From the NCBI RefSeq assembly GCF_000717715.1, contig NZ_JOAI01000010.1:1-64000 (forward strand): a stretch of 64,000 nt of DNA, written 5' to 3'. The position numbers were made by a program, and so were the translations under genes. Origin of the DNA: Streptomyces sp. NRRL B-24484. Its GTDB lineage: Bacteria; Actinomycetota; Actinomycetes; Streptomycetales; Streptomycetaceae. The stretch's first letter is position 1, and the number at the start of each line of letters is the position of its first letter. The notes under the pieces are model-generated. The model saw nothing but the letters and a program-made list of their open reading frames with translations, was not told where the DNA came from and ran no database searches. Positions 43,890 through 51,876 of this stretch are shown in pieces.

Positions 43890-44711
43890 ATGCCCTGGGT
43901 CCGTCTCGACGACCGGTTCCCCTCCCACCGAAAGGTGCGGCTCCTGTCCGACCCGGCCTTCCGCCTGTACGTCTCGGCGGTGTGCTGGTCCGCGGAGAAC
44001 CTCACCGACGGGGTCATCGGGACGAAGGAACTGCGACTCGTGTCCGACGTGAGAAGTGCGCCAAAGCGAGCCCAAGAACTAGTGGATCATGGACTTTGGG
44101 ACGTGATCGACGGAGTGGGTTGGCGTATCCACGACTACCTCGAATACAACCCATCGGCCGAGAAGGTCAGAGCCGACCGGAAGGCCAAAACCGCACGTCA
44201 GCAGCGGTGGCGCGACAAGTCCCGTGGCGACGACGAGGAGCCTGACGGGGCTGACGTAGACGCCTATGTAGACGCGTCTACAGACACGTCGCGAGACGCT
44301 GCCCCGACCCGGCCCGACCCGCACCCGTCCCCTGTAGGTACAGGAGGGTGCGCACCTGACCGTCAAAGCGCTACCGCCCATCCTTCGCTTCGCTCAGGAC
44401 GGTTGCTATCGGAAACCGATCTTGACCACCTGCCTTCGGAAGGCTTCCCACCTGTAGTGGGAACAGCAACCCCCCCAGGGGCTGACGGTGAATCGGCCGG
44501 CGTCGAGCACGTCGGAGATCCGGAGCAGGCGAAGCGTCATCACATGCAGGGCTGCGGCCGGTGCCAGACCGGTCGGAACCTCTGCCCCGAGGGCCGCGCG
44601 CTTCTCCTCGCAGCCTCCGGCCTGTGGCTGGCGGTCCCCGACGAGGAACGTCGGCTCTGGGGAGTCCCCAGCCCCGCCTCGGACAGGTCCGACCTCCGGA
44701 GGCCCGCGTGA
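43890..44711 (+). CDS. phage replication-initiation-type protein (winged-helix N-domain)
   Basis: 273 residues. The first 110 (MPWVRLDDRFPSHRKVRLLS, then GLWDVIDGVGWRIHDYLEYN and KAKTARQQRWRDKSR) match the conserved N-terminal domain of phage replication/DnaD-like loader proteins. The middle is disordered, and the end has an HMQGCGRCQTGRNLCPEGRA zinc-like patch. The middle stretch (about 44,040-44,480) is visibly less GC-rich than its neighbours. Probably binds the phage origin or loads helicase; no ATPase motif. Confidence 0.68.
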   Translation: MPWVRLDDRFPSHRKVRLLSDPAFRLYVSAVCWSAENLTDGVIGTKELRLVSDVRSAPKRAQELVDHGLWDVIDGVGWRIHDYLEYNPSAEKVRADRKAKTARQQRWRDKSRGDDEEPDGADVDAYVDASTDTSRDAAPTRPDPHPSPVGTGGCAPDRQSATAHPSLRSGRLLSETDLDHLPSEGFPPVVGTATPPGADGESAGVEHVGDPEQAKRHHMQGCGRCQTGRNLCPEGRALLLAASGLWLAVPDEERRLWGVPSPASDRSDLRRPA

Positions 44712-44899
44712 GCCCCGACGCCGCCCTGGCTGCCCTGGCCGGCGCCCTGGAGCCCTTCCTGGCCGACGACTCCCACGAGGCCGCCCTGGCGGCCCTCCAG
44801 GAGCTGCACGAGGACGGCTGGCACATCACCCCCGACCCGACCGCCGACAACCACGCCTGGCGCCGCATCACCCGACCCACACCCCGGAGCACCCGATGA
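44708..44899 (+). CDS. small hypothetical protein
   Basis: 63 residues from GTG in a GTGA overlap. Acidic helical start (ALAALAGALEPFLADDSHEA) and the phrase DGWHITP, which is shared with the next protein (SGWHITP). Confidence 0.5.
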   Translation: MSPDAALAALAGALEPFLADDSHEAALAALQELHEDGWHITPDPTADNHAWRRITRPTPRSTR

Positions 44900-45084
44900 C
44901 CCTCCCCGCCATCGCCGACCACAGCCCCGCCCGCGCCGAGACCTCCTGGAACCCCCCGATCTGCCACGACTGCACCGAGGCCACCGGCCACTGGATCCCC
45001 TGGCCCTGCCCCACCCTCGCCGAGGACGCCGAGATCACCCCGGCCGCCTCCGGCTGGCACATCACCCCGAAGGCCGGCGCGTGA
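44896..45084 (+). CDS. small hypothetical protein
   Basis: 62 residues, ATGA overlap. ICHDCTEATGHWIPWPCPT gives three Cys and a His, a possible zinc site. Ends GWHITPKAGA. Confidence 0.5.
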   Translation: MTLPAIADHSPARAETSWNPPICHDCTEATGHWIPWPCPTLAEDAEITPAASGWHITPKAGA

Positions 45085-45314
45085 GCGGCTACTACCTCGC
45101 CCAGGTCGAGCAGCAGCGCAACGCCGCCGAGGACGAGCTGGCCAAGCTGCGCGCCTGGGTCCGCGAGTACCGGATCCGGGCCGAGGCCGCCGAGGCCGCC
45201 GTCGCCCGCGGCCGGGCCCTCGCCGCCGAGATGCGCACCTGGTGCAGCCCCCACGGCATCGCCGACCTGTACGCCGACCGCCTCGACCAGGCCCTCGACA
45301 CCCCCACGAACTGA
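45081..45314 (+). CDS. small coiled-coil protein
   Basis: 77 residues from GTG in a GTGA overlap. A long predicted helix (QVEQQRNAAEDELAKLRAWV to ARGRALAAEM) with coiled-coil character. Unknown role. Confidence 0.55.
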   Translation: MSGYYLAQVEQQRNAAEDELAKLRAWVREYRIRAEAAEAAVARGRALAAEMRTWCSPHGIADLYADRLDQALDTPTN

Positions 45315-45342
45315 CCCAGGCCACCAGGACAGGAGCACGCAC

Positions 45343-46107
45343 GTGACCCAGCAGCCCACCGCCCCCGCCGGCGACGACCTCCGGTACATCGCCCACCACT
45401 GGCCCACCCTGCGGGCCGCGCTCCAGGTCGGCACGCCGCGCACCTGGCCGCCCGTGATGGGCATCGACCGTATGGACTGCGACGACGACCAGGCCGAGGA
45501 GACCGGCAGCGAGCTCGCCGAGCGCACGCCCCTCGCCCCGGGAGAGCGCCCGGCCCCGCTCCGGGTCGGAGTGCTTGACGCCCTGAGCGAGATCAGCGAG
45601 GAGCTGTGCACCCTCGCCGACGGCCTGGCCTCCGCGATCCAGCGCCCGCCGTTCGTCGTCTCCTCCGCCTCCGCCCGCGACTACGCCGCCCGGGAGATCG
45701 CCCTCGCCACCGCCGCCATGGCCGAACGCGACCGCACCGACCCCCGCCGCTGGCAGATCCGCGGCCGCCTCCGCGCCGACGGCGGCACCCACCGGGACGG
45801 CGGCCTCGCCGCACTGTGGCTCCTCGCCCGCCTCGACAACCCCCTGGGCGACGGCCCGTTCCGCCGGATCCTCCCCACCGAGATCACCCGCATCCGGACC
45901 GCCGCCGCCGGCATCCGCCGCCGCATCGACCGCATCCTCGGCGACCTGGAGCAGGCCGAGCAGCAGCCCACCGGCATCCCGTGCGCCTGCGGCGGCGAGC
46001 TCGCCATCACCAACAACCGCGACGACGACGACTTCGAGGTGACGTGCGGATCCTGCGGCACCCGCTGGTCCGGAGAGGCCATCGTCGCCGCGCTCCTCGC
46101 CGCCTGA
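45343..46107 (+). CDS. hypothetical protein with C-terminal zinc ribbon
   Basis: 254 residues from GTG with GGAG upstream. Mostly helical, with a C-terminal ribbon IPCACGGELAIT...VTCGSCGTRWSG (two CxC/CxxC knuckles) that usually binds DNA or RNA. Recurrent in Streptomyces phages; function unknown. Confidence 0.65.
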   Translation: MTQQPTAPAGDDLRYIAHHWPTLRAALQVGTPRTWPPVMGIDRMDCDDDQAEETGSELAERTPLAPGERPAPLRVGVLDALSEISEELCTLADGLASAIQRPPFVVSSASARDYAAREIALATAAMAERDRTDPRRWQIRGRLRADGGTHRDGGLAALWLLARLDNPLGDGPFRRILPTEITRIRTAAAGIRRRIDRILGDLEQAEQQPTGIPCACGGELAITNNRDDDDFEVTCGSCGTRWSGEAIVAALLAA

Positions 46108-46173
46108 CACCCCCTCGCCCGGCCGCCCACCCCGGCGGCCGGGCCCCATCTCCAGCACCATCCGGAGCGCACC

Positions 46174-46455
46174 ATGAGCATCGACCCGCACCCCACCCCC
46201 GAGGCCAAACTGGCTCGCTTCACCGAGCACACGAGCGGCGGACACGCCCGCTGGACCGGCCCCCGCAACGGCCCCGCCCCGCGGCTGCGCCACAGCGGGC
46301 GGCAGTGGCGGATCCTCGACCTCGCCTTCCGCGTGCGGTGGGGACGGGAGCCGGTCGGCCCCGTACGGCCCGGCTGCGGAGTGCCCTGGTGCCTCGCCGG
46401 CGAGCACCTCGAAGACGCCCGAGACCGTAAGGCGTTCCGAGCCATCGGCCTCTGA
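46174..46455 (+). CDS. HNH-like/AP2-like small protein
   Basis: 93 residues. RWTGPRNGPAPRLRHSGRQW and GCGVPWCLAGEHLED resemble short phage HNH proteins (the typical phrase is C..P.CV.P.HL), though the final His pair is incomplete. Possibly a degenerate or DNA-binding derivative. Confidence 0.55.
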   Translation: MSIDPHPTPEAKLARFTEHTSGGHARWTGPRNGPAPRLRHSGRQWRILDLAFRVRWGREPVGPVRPGCGVPWCLAGEHLEDARDRKAFRAIGL

Positions 46456-46485
46456 CCTCGCCTGTACGACCTAACAGGAGCACCC

Positions 46486-47154
46486 ATGCCCAGCACCCCG
46501 GCCCCCCGCCTCTGGGAGACCGATCACCCGTACTACTGCGCCGAGGGCAACTACTACGCCCGCCCCAGCGAGGGCCTCCACACCCGCTACGACTCCTGGG
46601 CCCTCTTCATCGACGACTGGGGCAGCACCGACCCCGACATGAACCTCGTCTTCCGCTGGGACTGGCAGCGCGCCGACCCGGCCAACTACAGCGACGGCGA
46701 GGAGATGCCGCTCGACACCCTCCAGGTGTTCTGGGTCCTCCAGCGCAAGGCGATCCTGCGGTCCACCGAGTGCATCGTCACCGAGGCCGACGAGCCCGCC
46801 GTCCGCGAGTGGCTGGCCGACCGGGCCCGCACCATCACCGCCATCTGGGACCCGATCGTCTTGGCCGAGCCCAACACCGCGGCCGCCAAGCTGCACGCAG
46901 AGATCCCGCTGTACCTGTACGCCGAGGACTGCCCGCACGCCGAGCCCGACGAGGGCGACCCGACGGCCGAACACTGGGACGAGCGTCACCCCCTCGGGCT
47001 CAGCGAGACCGGCTACACCGGCGACCGGATCTGCCTCGACAGCCCCGTAGGCCGCTCCGTCTGCGGCACCTGCATCGACCGCGACAACGCCCCCGACCCG
47101 CTGCCCTGGCCCTGCCCCACCGCCGCCGCCCTCGGTCTCGCCACCGGAAGCTGA
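46486..47154 (+). CDS. hypothetical prophage protein
   Basis: 222 residues, AGGAGCACCC before the ATG. Acidic and aromatic-rich (YYCAEGNYYARPSEGLHTRY, WALFIDDWGSTDPDMN), with SVCGTCIDRDNAPDPLPWPC near the end. Unrecognised. Confidence 0.62.
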   Translation: MPSTPAPRLWETDHPYYCAEGNYYARPSEGLHTRYDSWALFIDDWGSTDPDMNLVFRWDWQRADPANYSDGEEMPLDTLQVFWVLQRKAILRSTECIVTEADEPAVREWLADRARTITAIWDPIVLAEPNTAAAKLHAEIPLYLYAEDCPHAEPDEGDPTAEHWDERHPLGLSETGYTGDRICLDSPVGRSVCGTCIDRDNAPDPLPWPCPTAAALGLATGS

Positions 47155-47160
47155 CCCGCC

Positions 47161-47286
47161 GTGCGCGCCCTCGCCTACTTCACCGCGCTGGCACTCGCCG
47201 TCCTGGCCGTCAGCACCGCCGCCCTCGCCCTCATCCTCGCCGCAGCCACGGTCGGCACCCGATCCGACGGAGACCAGCAGCCATGA
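47161..47286 (+). CDS. 41-residue membrane protein
   Basis: GTG start. One hydrophobic helix (YFTALALAVLAVSTAALALI LAAATV, broken here for length) and a short polar tail (GTRSDGDQQP). The stop overlaps the next ATG (ATGA), supporting real translation. Confidence 0.55.
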   Translation: MRALAYFTALALAVLAVSTAALALILAAATVGTRSDGDQQP

Positions 47287-47582
47287 CACAGCCCCCGCAG
47301 CACCCGAGCGAGCCCCTCGCCGCCGTCCACGTCTACCGCATCCCCGGCCACCACGCACTGCTCCCCGGCCACGAGATCACGGCACTGTTCCGCACCATCG
47401 CCGCCCGCTGGGAGGGCTACGCCGAGACCGGGTGCAGCTGGCGCGACGAGCAGGGCGAGCTGGTCCCGCTCGACCCCACCAGCCTCCGCGCCCTCGCCTC
47501 GGCCATACGCTCCCACGCGGACGCCATTGACTGCAGGCTCATTGCGGGCATGCCCACCGCAGAGGCAGGAGACCAGTCGTGA
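47283..47582 (+). CDS. hypothetical protein
   Basis: 99 residues. VHVYRIPGHHALLPGHEITA and an Ala-rich helix ALASAIRSHADAIDCRLIAG. No motif recognised. GTGA overlap with the next gene. Confidence 0.55.
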   Translation: MTQPPQHPSEPLAAVHVYRIPGHHALLPGHEITALFRTIAARWEGYAETGCSWRDEQGELVPLDPTSLRALASAIRSHADAIDCRLIAGMPTAEAGDQS

Positions 47583-47836
47583 CCCGCCACCAGCTCCTGG
47601 CCGCCACCGTCGCCGCCTCCGCTGTGCTGCTCATGGTCGCTGCGTTCCTCGCCGCCTGTACCCCAGGCGGCACCGCGTGCGCCGCGCCCGCCGCGACACC
47701 CCGGCCCGCCAAGACGCTGCGCCCGACGACAGCGCCCGCCAAACCGCGAGCGACGGCCGCCACCAAGCCGACCGCGACCACGACCGTCCACCGCACGTAC
47801 GTCATCGAGATCGACCACGACGACGACTGCGACTGA
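47579..47836 (+). CDS. small secreted or lipid-anchored protein
   Basis: 85 residues. Hydrophobic N-terminus (LLAATVAASAVLLMVAAFLA) ending AACTPG, a possible lipobox (Cys27), then a Thr/Ala/Pro-rich linker and an acidic end (EIDHDDDCD). Could act at the host cell surface. Confidence 0.5.
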   Translation: MTRHQLLAATVAASAVLLMVAAFLAACTPGGTACAAPAATPRPAKTLRPTTAPAKPRATAATKPTATTTVHRTYVIEIDHDDDCD

Positions 47837-47844
47837 CCCCGCGC

Positions 47845-47877
47845 TGGCGCCCGCCAACCAGCCGTTGGCGGGCGCCA
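47845..47877 (+). terminator. perfect 14-bp hairpin in front of the DUF2637 gene
   Basis: TGGCGCCCGCCAAC (47845-47858) and GTTGGCGGGCGCCA (47864-47877), loop CAGCC. Followed by an AT-rich stretch (47886-47942), so it acts as a terminator or as an operator beside the next promoter. Confidence 0.65.
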
Positions 47878-48007
47878 ACCAGCAGGGTTGACGAACACTC
47901 ACAAACGCTGACAAACTCCCCGTACAACAACAAAAAAGAACGGCCCCCGGATCGGTGCGCTAACACCACCCGAGGGCCTGACCATCGAGAGACTGAGAGA
48001 TCTCGCA

Positions 48008-48814
48008 ATGGCTACCGCACACCCTAGCGTGACGCGCCCCGACGCCGTCACCGCCGCGTCATCGACGCCCGACGAAGCGCCCGCCGTCGCCGCCCTCGCG
48101 GCCCTCGCCGCCTTCGTCACCATCGCCCTCACCGCCACCGCGTTCTGGCTGTCGTACGAGCACCTCCACGACGTCGCCGCCCGCTACGGCCTCCAGGCCG
48201 CCGAGGCCCGCGCCTGGGCCTGGCCCGCCACGGTCGACCTGTTCATCGTGGCCGGTGAGGTGCTGATCCTCCGCGCCTCCCTGCTCCGCCGTGTCGACCC
48301 CTGGGCGATCGCCCTCACCGCGGCCGGCTCCCTCGGCTCGATCGCGCTCAACGTCGCCGGCGTCGGCACCGGCGCCCGCCCGCTCGACTACGTCGTCGCC
48401 GCGGTCCCGCCCATCGCCGCCCTGCTGGCGTTCGGCGCCCTCATGCGCCAGGTCCACGACCGCATCGCCGCCCTTGCCACCGCGCCCGCCACCGCCCCGT
48501 CGGCGCCCGACGACGAGGACCCTGTCTACCTGTCGTCGCCCGCTGACGAGCAGCCGCAGGCCGACGAGCCCGCCACCGAGCCCGCCGAGGATGACGAGCA
48601 GCCCGCCGAGCGCCCGACGTACGAGCTGCCGATCGACGAGCTGATCCGCTGCCTGTACGACATCCACCAGGGCCGCCCGACGACAGGCCAGATGACGGCC
48701 GCTATGTCCGAGGCCGGCCTGGGTGACGCCCCGTCGACGGCCCGCGCGTCCCGCGCCCGCATCGAGGCCCGCGAGCCCCGCCTCCGCGACCTGCCTTCCC
48801 GCGTCGCCAGCTGA
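48008..48814 (+). CDS. DUF2637 membrane protein
   Basis: 268 residues. Four membrane segments in the first 150 (ALAAFVTIALTATAFWLSYE, PATVDLFIVAGEVLIL, LDYVVAAVPPIAALLAF), then an acidic Pro/Glu linker and a C-terminal helical domain (ELIRCLYDIHQGRPTTGQMT). DUF2637 proteins are common on Streptomyces plasmids, integrative elements and phages, often beside transfer or replication genes; role unproven. Its start follows an AT-rich promoter area. Confidence 0.8.
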   Translation: MATAHPSVTRPDAVTAASSTPDEAPAVAALAALAAFVTIALTATAFWLSYEHLHDVAARYGLQAAEARAWAWPATVDLFIVAGEVLILRASLLRRVDPWAIALTAAGSLGSIALNVAGVGTGARPLDYVVAAVPPIAALLAFGALMRQVHDRIAALATAPATAPSAPDDEDPVYLSSPADEQPQADEPATEPAEDDEQPAERPTYELPIDELIRCLYDIHQGRPTTGQMTAAMSEAGLGDAPSTARASRARIEAREPRLRDLPSRVAS

Positions 48815-48818
48815 CCCG

Positions 48819-48980
48819 GTGAGCGCCCTCCACTGGGCGATCCCCCCGGCCGCCGCCCTCGCCTGGGCCCTGCTGCGCCGCGTCGACCGCGACGCCGCCC
48901 GCGCAGCCCTGGCCACGGTCGCCGCCGTCGGGATCACCGCCGCCCTCGTCTTCCTTCCCCTGCTGCTCACCAGGAGCTGA
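48819..48980 (+). CDS. small membrane protein
   Basis: 53 residues from GTG. Two short hydrophobic helices (IPPAAALAWALL and AALATVAAVGITAALVFLPL). Four bases after the DUF2637 stop; same operon. Confidence 0.55.
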   Translation: MSALHWAIPPAAALAWALLRRVDRDAARAALATVAAVGITAALVFLPLLLTRS

Positions 48981-48982
48981 CC

Positions 48983-49477
48983 ATGCCCGCAACCACCCTC
49001 GGCGCCGTGTTCACCGGCCTCGCCCTCCTGATCGTCTACGGTTTCGTCTGGTGGTACCGCGAGGGCCACCGCGCTGCCGCCCTCCTCCCGTGGTTCCTGG
49101 CCATGGCGTACGGCATCCTCGCGACCCTCACCGCCGGCAGCCTCCTCCAGGTCCTCGCGGGCACCGCGTTGTGGGGGAGTGGTGGCCTGGGCGACTTGGC
49201 CCTGGTCTTCGGCGTCGGCACGGGTACCGGCGACGTCACCGCGTCCTCCAGCGTCGCGCTCACCAAGGGAGGCGGCATCGTTGTCGCCCTGCTCACCGTG
49301 GTCATGGTCTGCCTGCTCACCATCGCCCGCCGCAGCATCCCCTGGCTCAAGACCGCCGGCGGCATGGTCTCCGGCGTGTGCCTCGCTCTCACCAGCGTCA
49401 TCGCCGGGCCCGCCGCCGTCCCCCTCGCCTCCGCCGCGAACCTCATCGGGTCGATCTTCACCTCGGCGGGCCACTGA
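48983..49477 (+). CDS. integral membrane protein
   Basis: 164 residues, four membrane helices (LGAVFTGLALLIVYGFVWWY, FLAMAYGILATLTAGSLLQV, IVVALLTVVMVCLLTIA, MVSGVCLALTSVIAGPAAV). It resembles the spread-type membrane proteins of Streptomyces mobile elements in size and position only. Confidence 0.6.
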   Translation: MPATTLGAVFTGLALLIVYGFVWWYREGHRAAALLPWFLAMAYGILATLTAGSLLQVLAGTALWGSGGLGDLALVFGVGTGTGDVTASSSVALTKGGGIVVALLTVVMVCLLTIARRSIPWLKTAGGMVSGVCLALTSVIAGPAAVPLASAANLIGSIFTSAGH

Positions 49478-50073
49478 TGGCCGGCCGCCTGCTGACCGGC
49501 GGGGGAGTGCTCCTCCGCCGGGTCGGCGCCTGGTGGACCGCCGACGGGGTCATGTCCGGCGCCGCCCGGGTCATCGGCACCCTGTTCGCCGTCCTCGCCG
49601 GCGGCGGCCTCCTCCTCGGCGCCCCCGCGCTCTGGTGGCCGCTCGCCCTCGGCTGGCTCATCGCCTCCTGGTACGCCCAGCCCGCCCCGGCCCCGGCCAC
49701 CGAGCAGGCCGACCCCGGCGAGTTCCTCCGGATCCTCCACCAGCTGCTCGCCGACCGGACCGGCATTCACCTCGCCGAGGTGGCCGAGCACCTCACCGGC
49801 GACCCCGAGCAGACCGCGGCCGTCCGCGAGCTCTGCACCCTCGCCGCCGTCCCGATCAACCGCGGCGTCCGCGTCAAGGGCCGCGGGGTGTCCACCGGCA
49901 TCCGCGCCAAGGACCTCCCCCCGCTCCCCACCGCTGCGCCCGACCCCGCTGCAGGCGTTGTTGCTGCAGGTCAGCCCAGCAACAGCAACAGCAACGCCAT
50001 CGCCTGGATCGTCCAGAAGCCCGGCGGCGAGCCCACCGAGTTCGCCGTCGAGCACGCCCGCCAGACCGCCTGA
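49477..50073 (+). CDS. membrane protein with cytoplasmic winged-helix-like domain
   Basis: 198 residues, starting in a TGATG overlap. Hydrophobic part (VIGTLFAVLAGGGLLLGAPA LWW, broken here) then FLRILHQLLADRTGIHLAEV, a helical domain ending PINRGVRVKGRGVSTGIRAK, a basic loop that could contact DNA. Same operon as the three genes before it. Confidence 0.6.
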   Translation: MAGRLLTGGGVLLRRVGAWWTADGVMSGAARVIGTLFAVLAGGGLLLGAPALWWPLALGWLIASWYAQPAPAPATEQADPGEFLRILHQLLADRTGIHLAEVAEHLTGDPEQTAAVRELCTLAAVPINRGVRVKGRGVSTGIRAKDLPPLPTAAPDPAAGVVAAGQPSNSNSNAIAWIVQKPGGEPTEFAVEHARQTA

Positions 50074-50084
50074 GGAGTCCCCAG

Positions 50085-50186
50085 ATGATCCGCCTGATCG
50101 CCACCCTCGCCACCTGGACCACCTGCCCCCTGTGCGGCTGGTGGGCCCAGCCCGGACACGCCTGCCACCCCGCCGACCGCCGCTGA
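50085..50186 (+). CDS. 33-residue zinc-knuckle-like peptide
   Basis: ATG preceded by TGAGGAG. Sequence LATWTTCPLCGWWAQPGHAC then HPADRR: two CxxC/C-x-H-x-C type ligands, a minimal zinc knuckle. Small size, but a good ribosome site. Confidence 0.45.
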   Translation: MIRLIATLATWTTCPLCGWWAQPGHACHPADRR

Positions 50187-50210
50187 TCAACAGCCCGCCT
50201 CCGCGGCAGC

Positions 50211-50240
50211 TTGACGCGGCACCCGCTGATGATCCATAGT
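50211..50240 (+). promoter_or_regulatory. vegetative promoter in front of a short hairpin unit
   Basis: -35 TTGACG (50211-50216), 18 bases, -10 CATAGT (50235-50240). Among the best SigA-type promoters in the prophage part. Start expected near 50247. Confidence 0.65.
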
Positions 50241-50246
50241 GGCGCC

Positions 50247-50325
50247 CAAGTCCGGCGTGCCCGGACGCAACCCAGACTCCACCGAAGGCCCCGCGGCCGA
50301 GCAGTAGCCGCGGGGCCTTCGGCGT
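50247..50325 (+). ncRNA. candidate small RNA of about 80 nt
   Basis: Starts at the promoter above. Contains hairpin GTCCGG-CGTGC-CCGGAC near its 5' end and closes with a 15-bp terminator. No ribosome site or start codon lies inside, and the next gene begins 31 bases after the terminator. Confidence 0.45.
50283..50321 (+). terminator. terminator between early and late prophage genes
   Basis: 15-bp perfect inverted repeat (50283-50297 with 50307-50321), loop nine bases, followed by GCGTTCCCC. Confidence 0.82.
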
Positions 50326-50355
50326 TCCCCCACCGCTGCGCCCCGGAGGCCACCA

Positions 50356-50640
50356 GTGCCCCTGCCCACCCTCGGCCGAGTCGTCCACTACACCCTCAGC
50401 GAGCAGGACGCCGCGATCATCAACCGCCGCCGCGCTGGCCGCGCCAACCGGGACCGGGTCGACGTCTCCACCCTCGGCAACTACGCGCTGCCCGGCCAGA
50501 CCTACCCGGCCCAGGTCGTCGCCGTCTGGCCCACCTCTGTCAACCTCCAGGTGAGCCTCGACGGCGCGGACGCCTACTGGGCGACCAGCCGGACTGAGGG
50601 CGCCGAGTGGGGCACCTGGGCCTGGCCGGCCCGCTCATGA
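50356..50640 (+). CDS. hypothetical prophage protein
   Basis: 94 residues from GTG. VHYTLSEQDAAIINRRRAGR and PGQTYPAQVVAVWPTSVNLQ are the phrases seen in a widespread short family of Streptomyces phages that sits just before the packaging genes. Function unknown. Confidence 0.7.
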   Translation: MPLPTLGRVVHYTLSEQDAAIINRRRAGRANRDRVDVSTLGNYALPGQTYPAQVVAVWPTSVNLQVSLDGADAYWATSRTEGAEWGTWAWPARS

Positions 50641-51020
50641 GCGCCACCGCCTTCCCGCACCGCGCGACCATCACGCGCCAACTGAAGGCCGGCACACCGG
50701 AGGACGGCTGGGCCACCTGGGAGGACACCCGCCGGGCCTGCCTGGTCTGCAACTGCGGCACAGTCACCGGCTGGCAGCCGGTCGAGGAGATCGTCCGCCT
50801 CGCCCAGGAGCACACCGAACCGCGAGCGTCCGGGCCCCGCCCACCGCACAACGCATCGATCATCCAGCAGTACCAGGCCAGTCCGAACGGCCACCTGGGC
50901 TGGGGCCACGACACCAGGACCGGCCGGGCCTGCCTCGCCTGCAACTGCGGCACGATCACCGGCTGGCTGCCGCTCGCCGAGATCATGGCGATCGCCGAGC
51001 AGCACCGCATCGAGCTCTGA
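50637..51020 (+). CDS. protein with two copies of a CNCG-type motif
   Basis: 127 residues, ATGA overlap. Internal duplication: RRACLVCNCGTVTGWQPVEE and GRACLACNCGTITGWLPLAE, each followed by an acidic helix. Each copy has CxxCxC, likely metal-binding. Unrecognised. Confidence 0.6.
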   Translation: MSATAFPHRATITRQLKAGTPEDGWATWEDTRRACLVCNCGTVTGWQPVEEIVRLAQEHTEPRASGPRPPHNASIIQQYQASPNGHLGWGHDTRTGRACLACNCGTITGWLPLAEIMAIAEQHRIEL

Positions 51021-51034
51021 CCGAGGAGGAGACC

Positions 51035-51235
51035 ATGGCCACCACCGAACCGCCAACCCGGGACGAGCTGATCCGTCTGATCGCCGAGGGCACCGGGTGC
51101 GGAGGTCACTACTCCTGCAGCCGCCCACCGATGCCCGACGAACTGGACGATGCGGCCGAGCTGCTCGATGACTTCCTCGCGTCCCTGCCCCGCGCCGAGA
51201 AGGCCGCCCGCGCGGCTGACCTGGAGAACCCATAG
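51035..51235 (+). CDS. small hypothetical protein
   Basis: 66 residues after GAGGAGGAG. Acidic, helical (PDELDDAAELLDDFLASLPR), with GCGGHYSC in the middle. Unknown. The 129 bases after it show nothing. Confidence 0.55.
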   Translation: MATTEPPTRDELIRLIAEGTGCGGHYSCSRPPMPDELDDAAELLDDFLASLPRAEKAARAADLENP

Positions 51236-51364
51236 ACCTGACGGGGCGGCGCTGTGCAGCTGCTCTGGCGCTGCGCCTGGCGGCACGTCGGCCACAGAGC
51301 CCAGACCGTCGCGCGGCGTTGAGACTCCGGCAGCCCCGCCCCGTCAGCACACCCAGGAGGACCG

Positions 51365-51580
51365 GTGCCCTGGCTTAGCCGACGGCCCCGGCCGTGCCTC
51401 ACCCACAGCAAGGCCTCGCCTATGAGGATCGCCCGGCTGGAAGAGGAGACCGGCATCCGCCCCGGCGCTGTCGCCGAGCTCCTCGCCGCAGGGCTGCCCC
51501 TGGTCGAGACGTACTCGGACCCCAACCTGATCGACTGCGGCGACACACGGTGCCGCGCCTATCGGGCGGGGAGGGGATGA
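51365..51580 (+). CDS. small hypothetical protein
   Basis: 71 residues from GTG after AGGAGG. MRIARLEEETGIRPGAVAEL resembles an HTH-like helix pair. Overlaps the HNH gene start. Confidence 0.55.
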   Translation: MPWLSRRPRPCLTHSKASPMRIARLEEETGIRPGAVAELLAAGLPLVETYSDPNLIDCGDTRCRAYRAGRG

Positions 51581-51864
51581 TGGCACGCCGCGGGAAGCAC
51601 CGGGCCGGCCGCCCGTACCGCCGGGCCCGTGCCCAGATGTTCGCGATCTACGGCGACACCTGCCACATCTGCGGGCACCACGGCGCGGGCGAGGCCGACC
51701 ACCTCGTCCCCGTGTCCCTCGACTGCGAGCAGCCGATCGACCCGCACGCGATGCGGCCGGCGCACGGCGCGAACGCCCGGTGCCCGGTGTGCGGCCGGGC
51801 CTGCAACACCGAGCGAGGCAACCGGCCGGTCACCTACGCGGTGCGGACCTCTCAGGCCTGGTGA
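51577..51864 (+). CDS. HNH endonuclease of the packaging module
   Basis: 95 residues. Cys pairs TCHICGHHG and RCPVCGRAC frame the beta-beta-alpha metal site GEADHLVPVSLDCEQPIDPH (Asp-His and later His). HNH proteins next to terminase in HK97-type phages nick or cut DNA during cos cleavage together with TerL. Confidence 0.85.
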   Translation: MMARRGKHRAGRPYRRARAQMFAIYGDTCHICGHHGAGEADHLVPVSLDCEQPIDPHAMRPAHGANARCPVCGRACNTERGNRPVTYAVRTSQAW

Positions 51865-51876
51865 AAATCAACAGGC

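Noticed and set aside
47886..47945. CRISPR-like repeats in the A-rich stretch
   Set aside because: Only two imperfect short repeats, no regular spacers and no cas genes.
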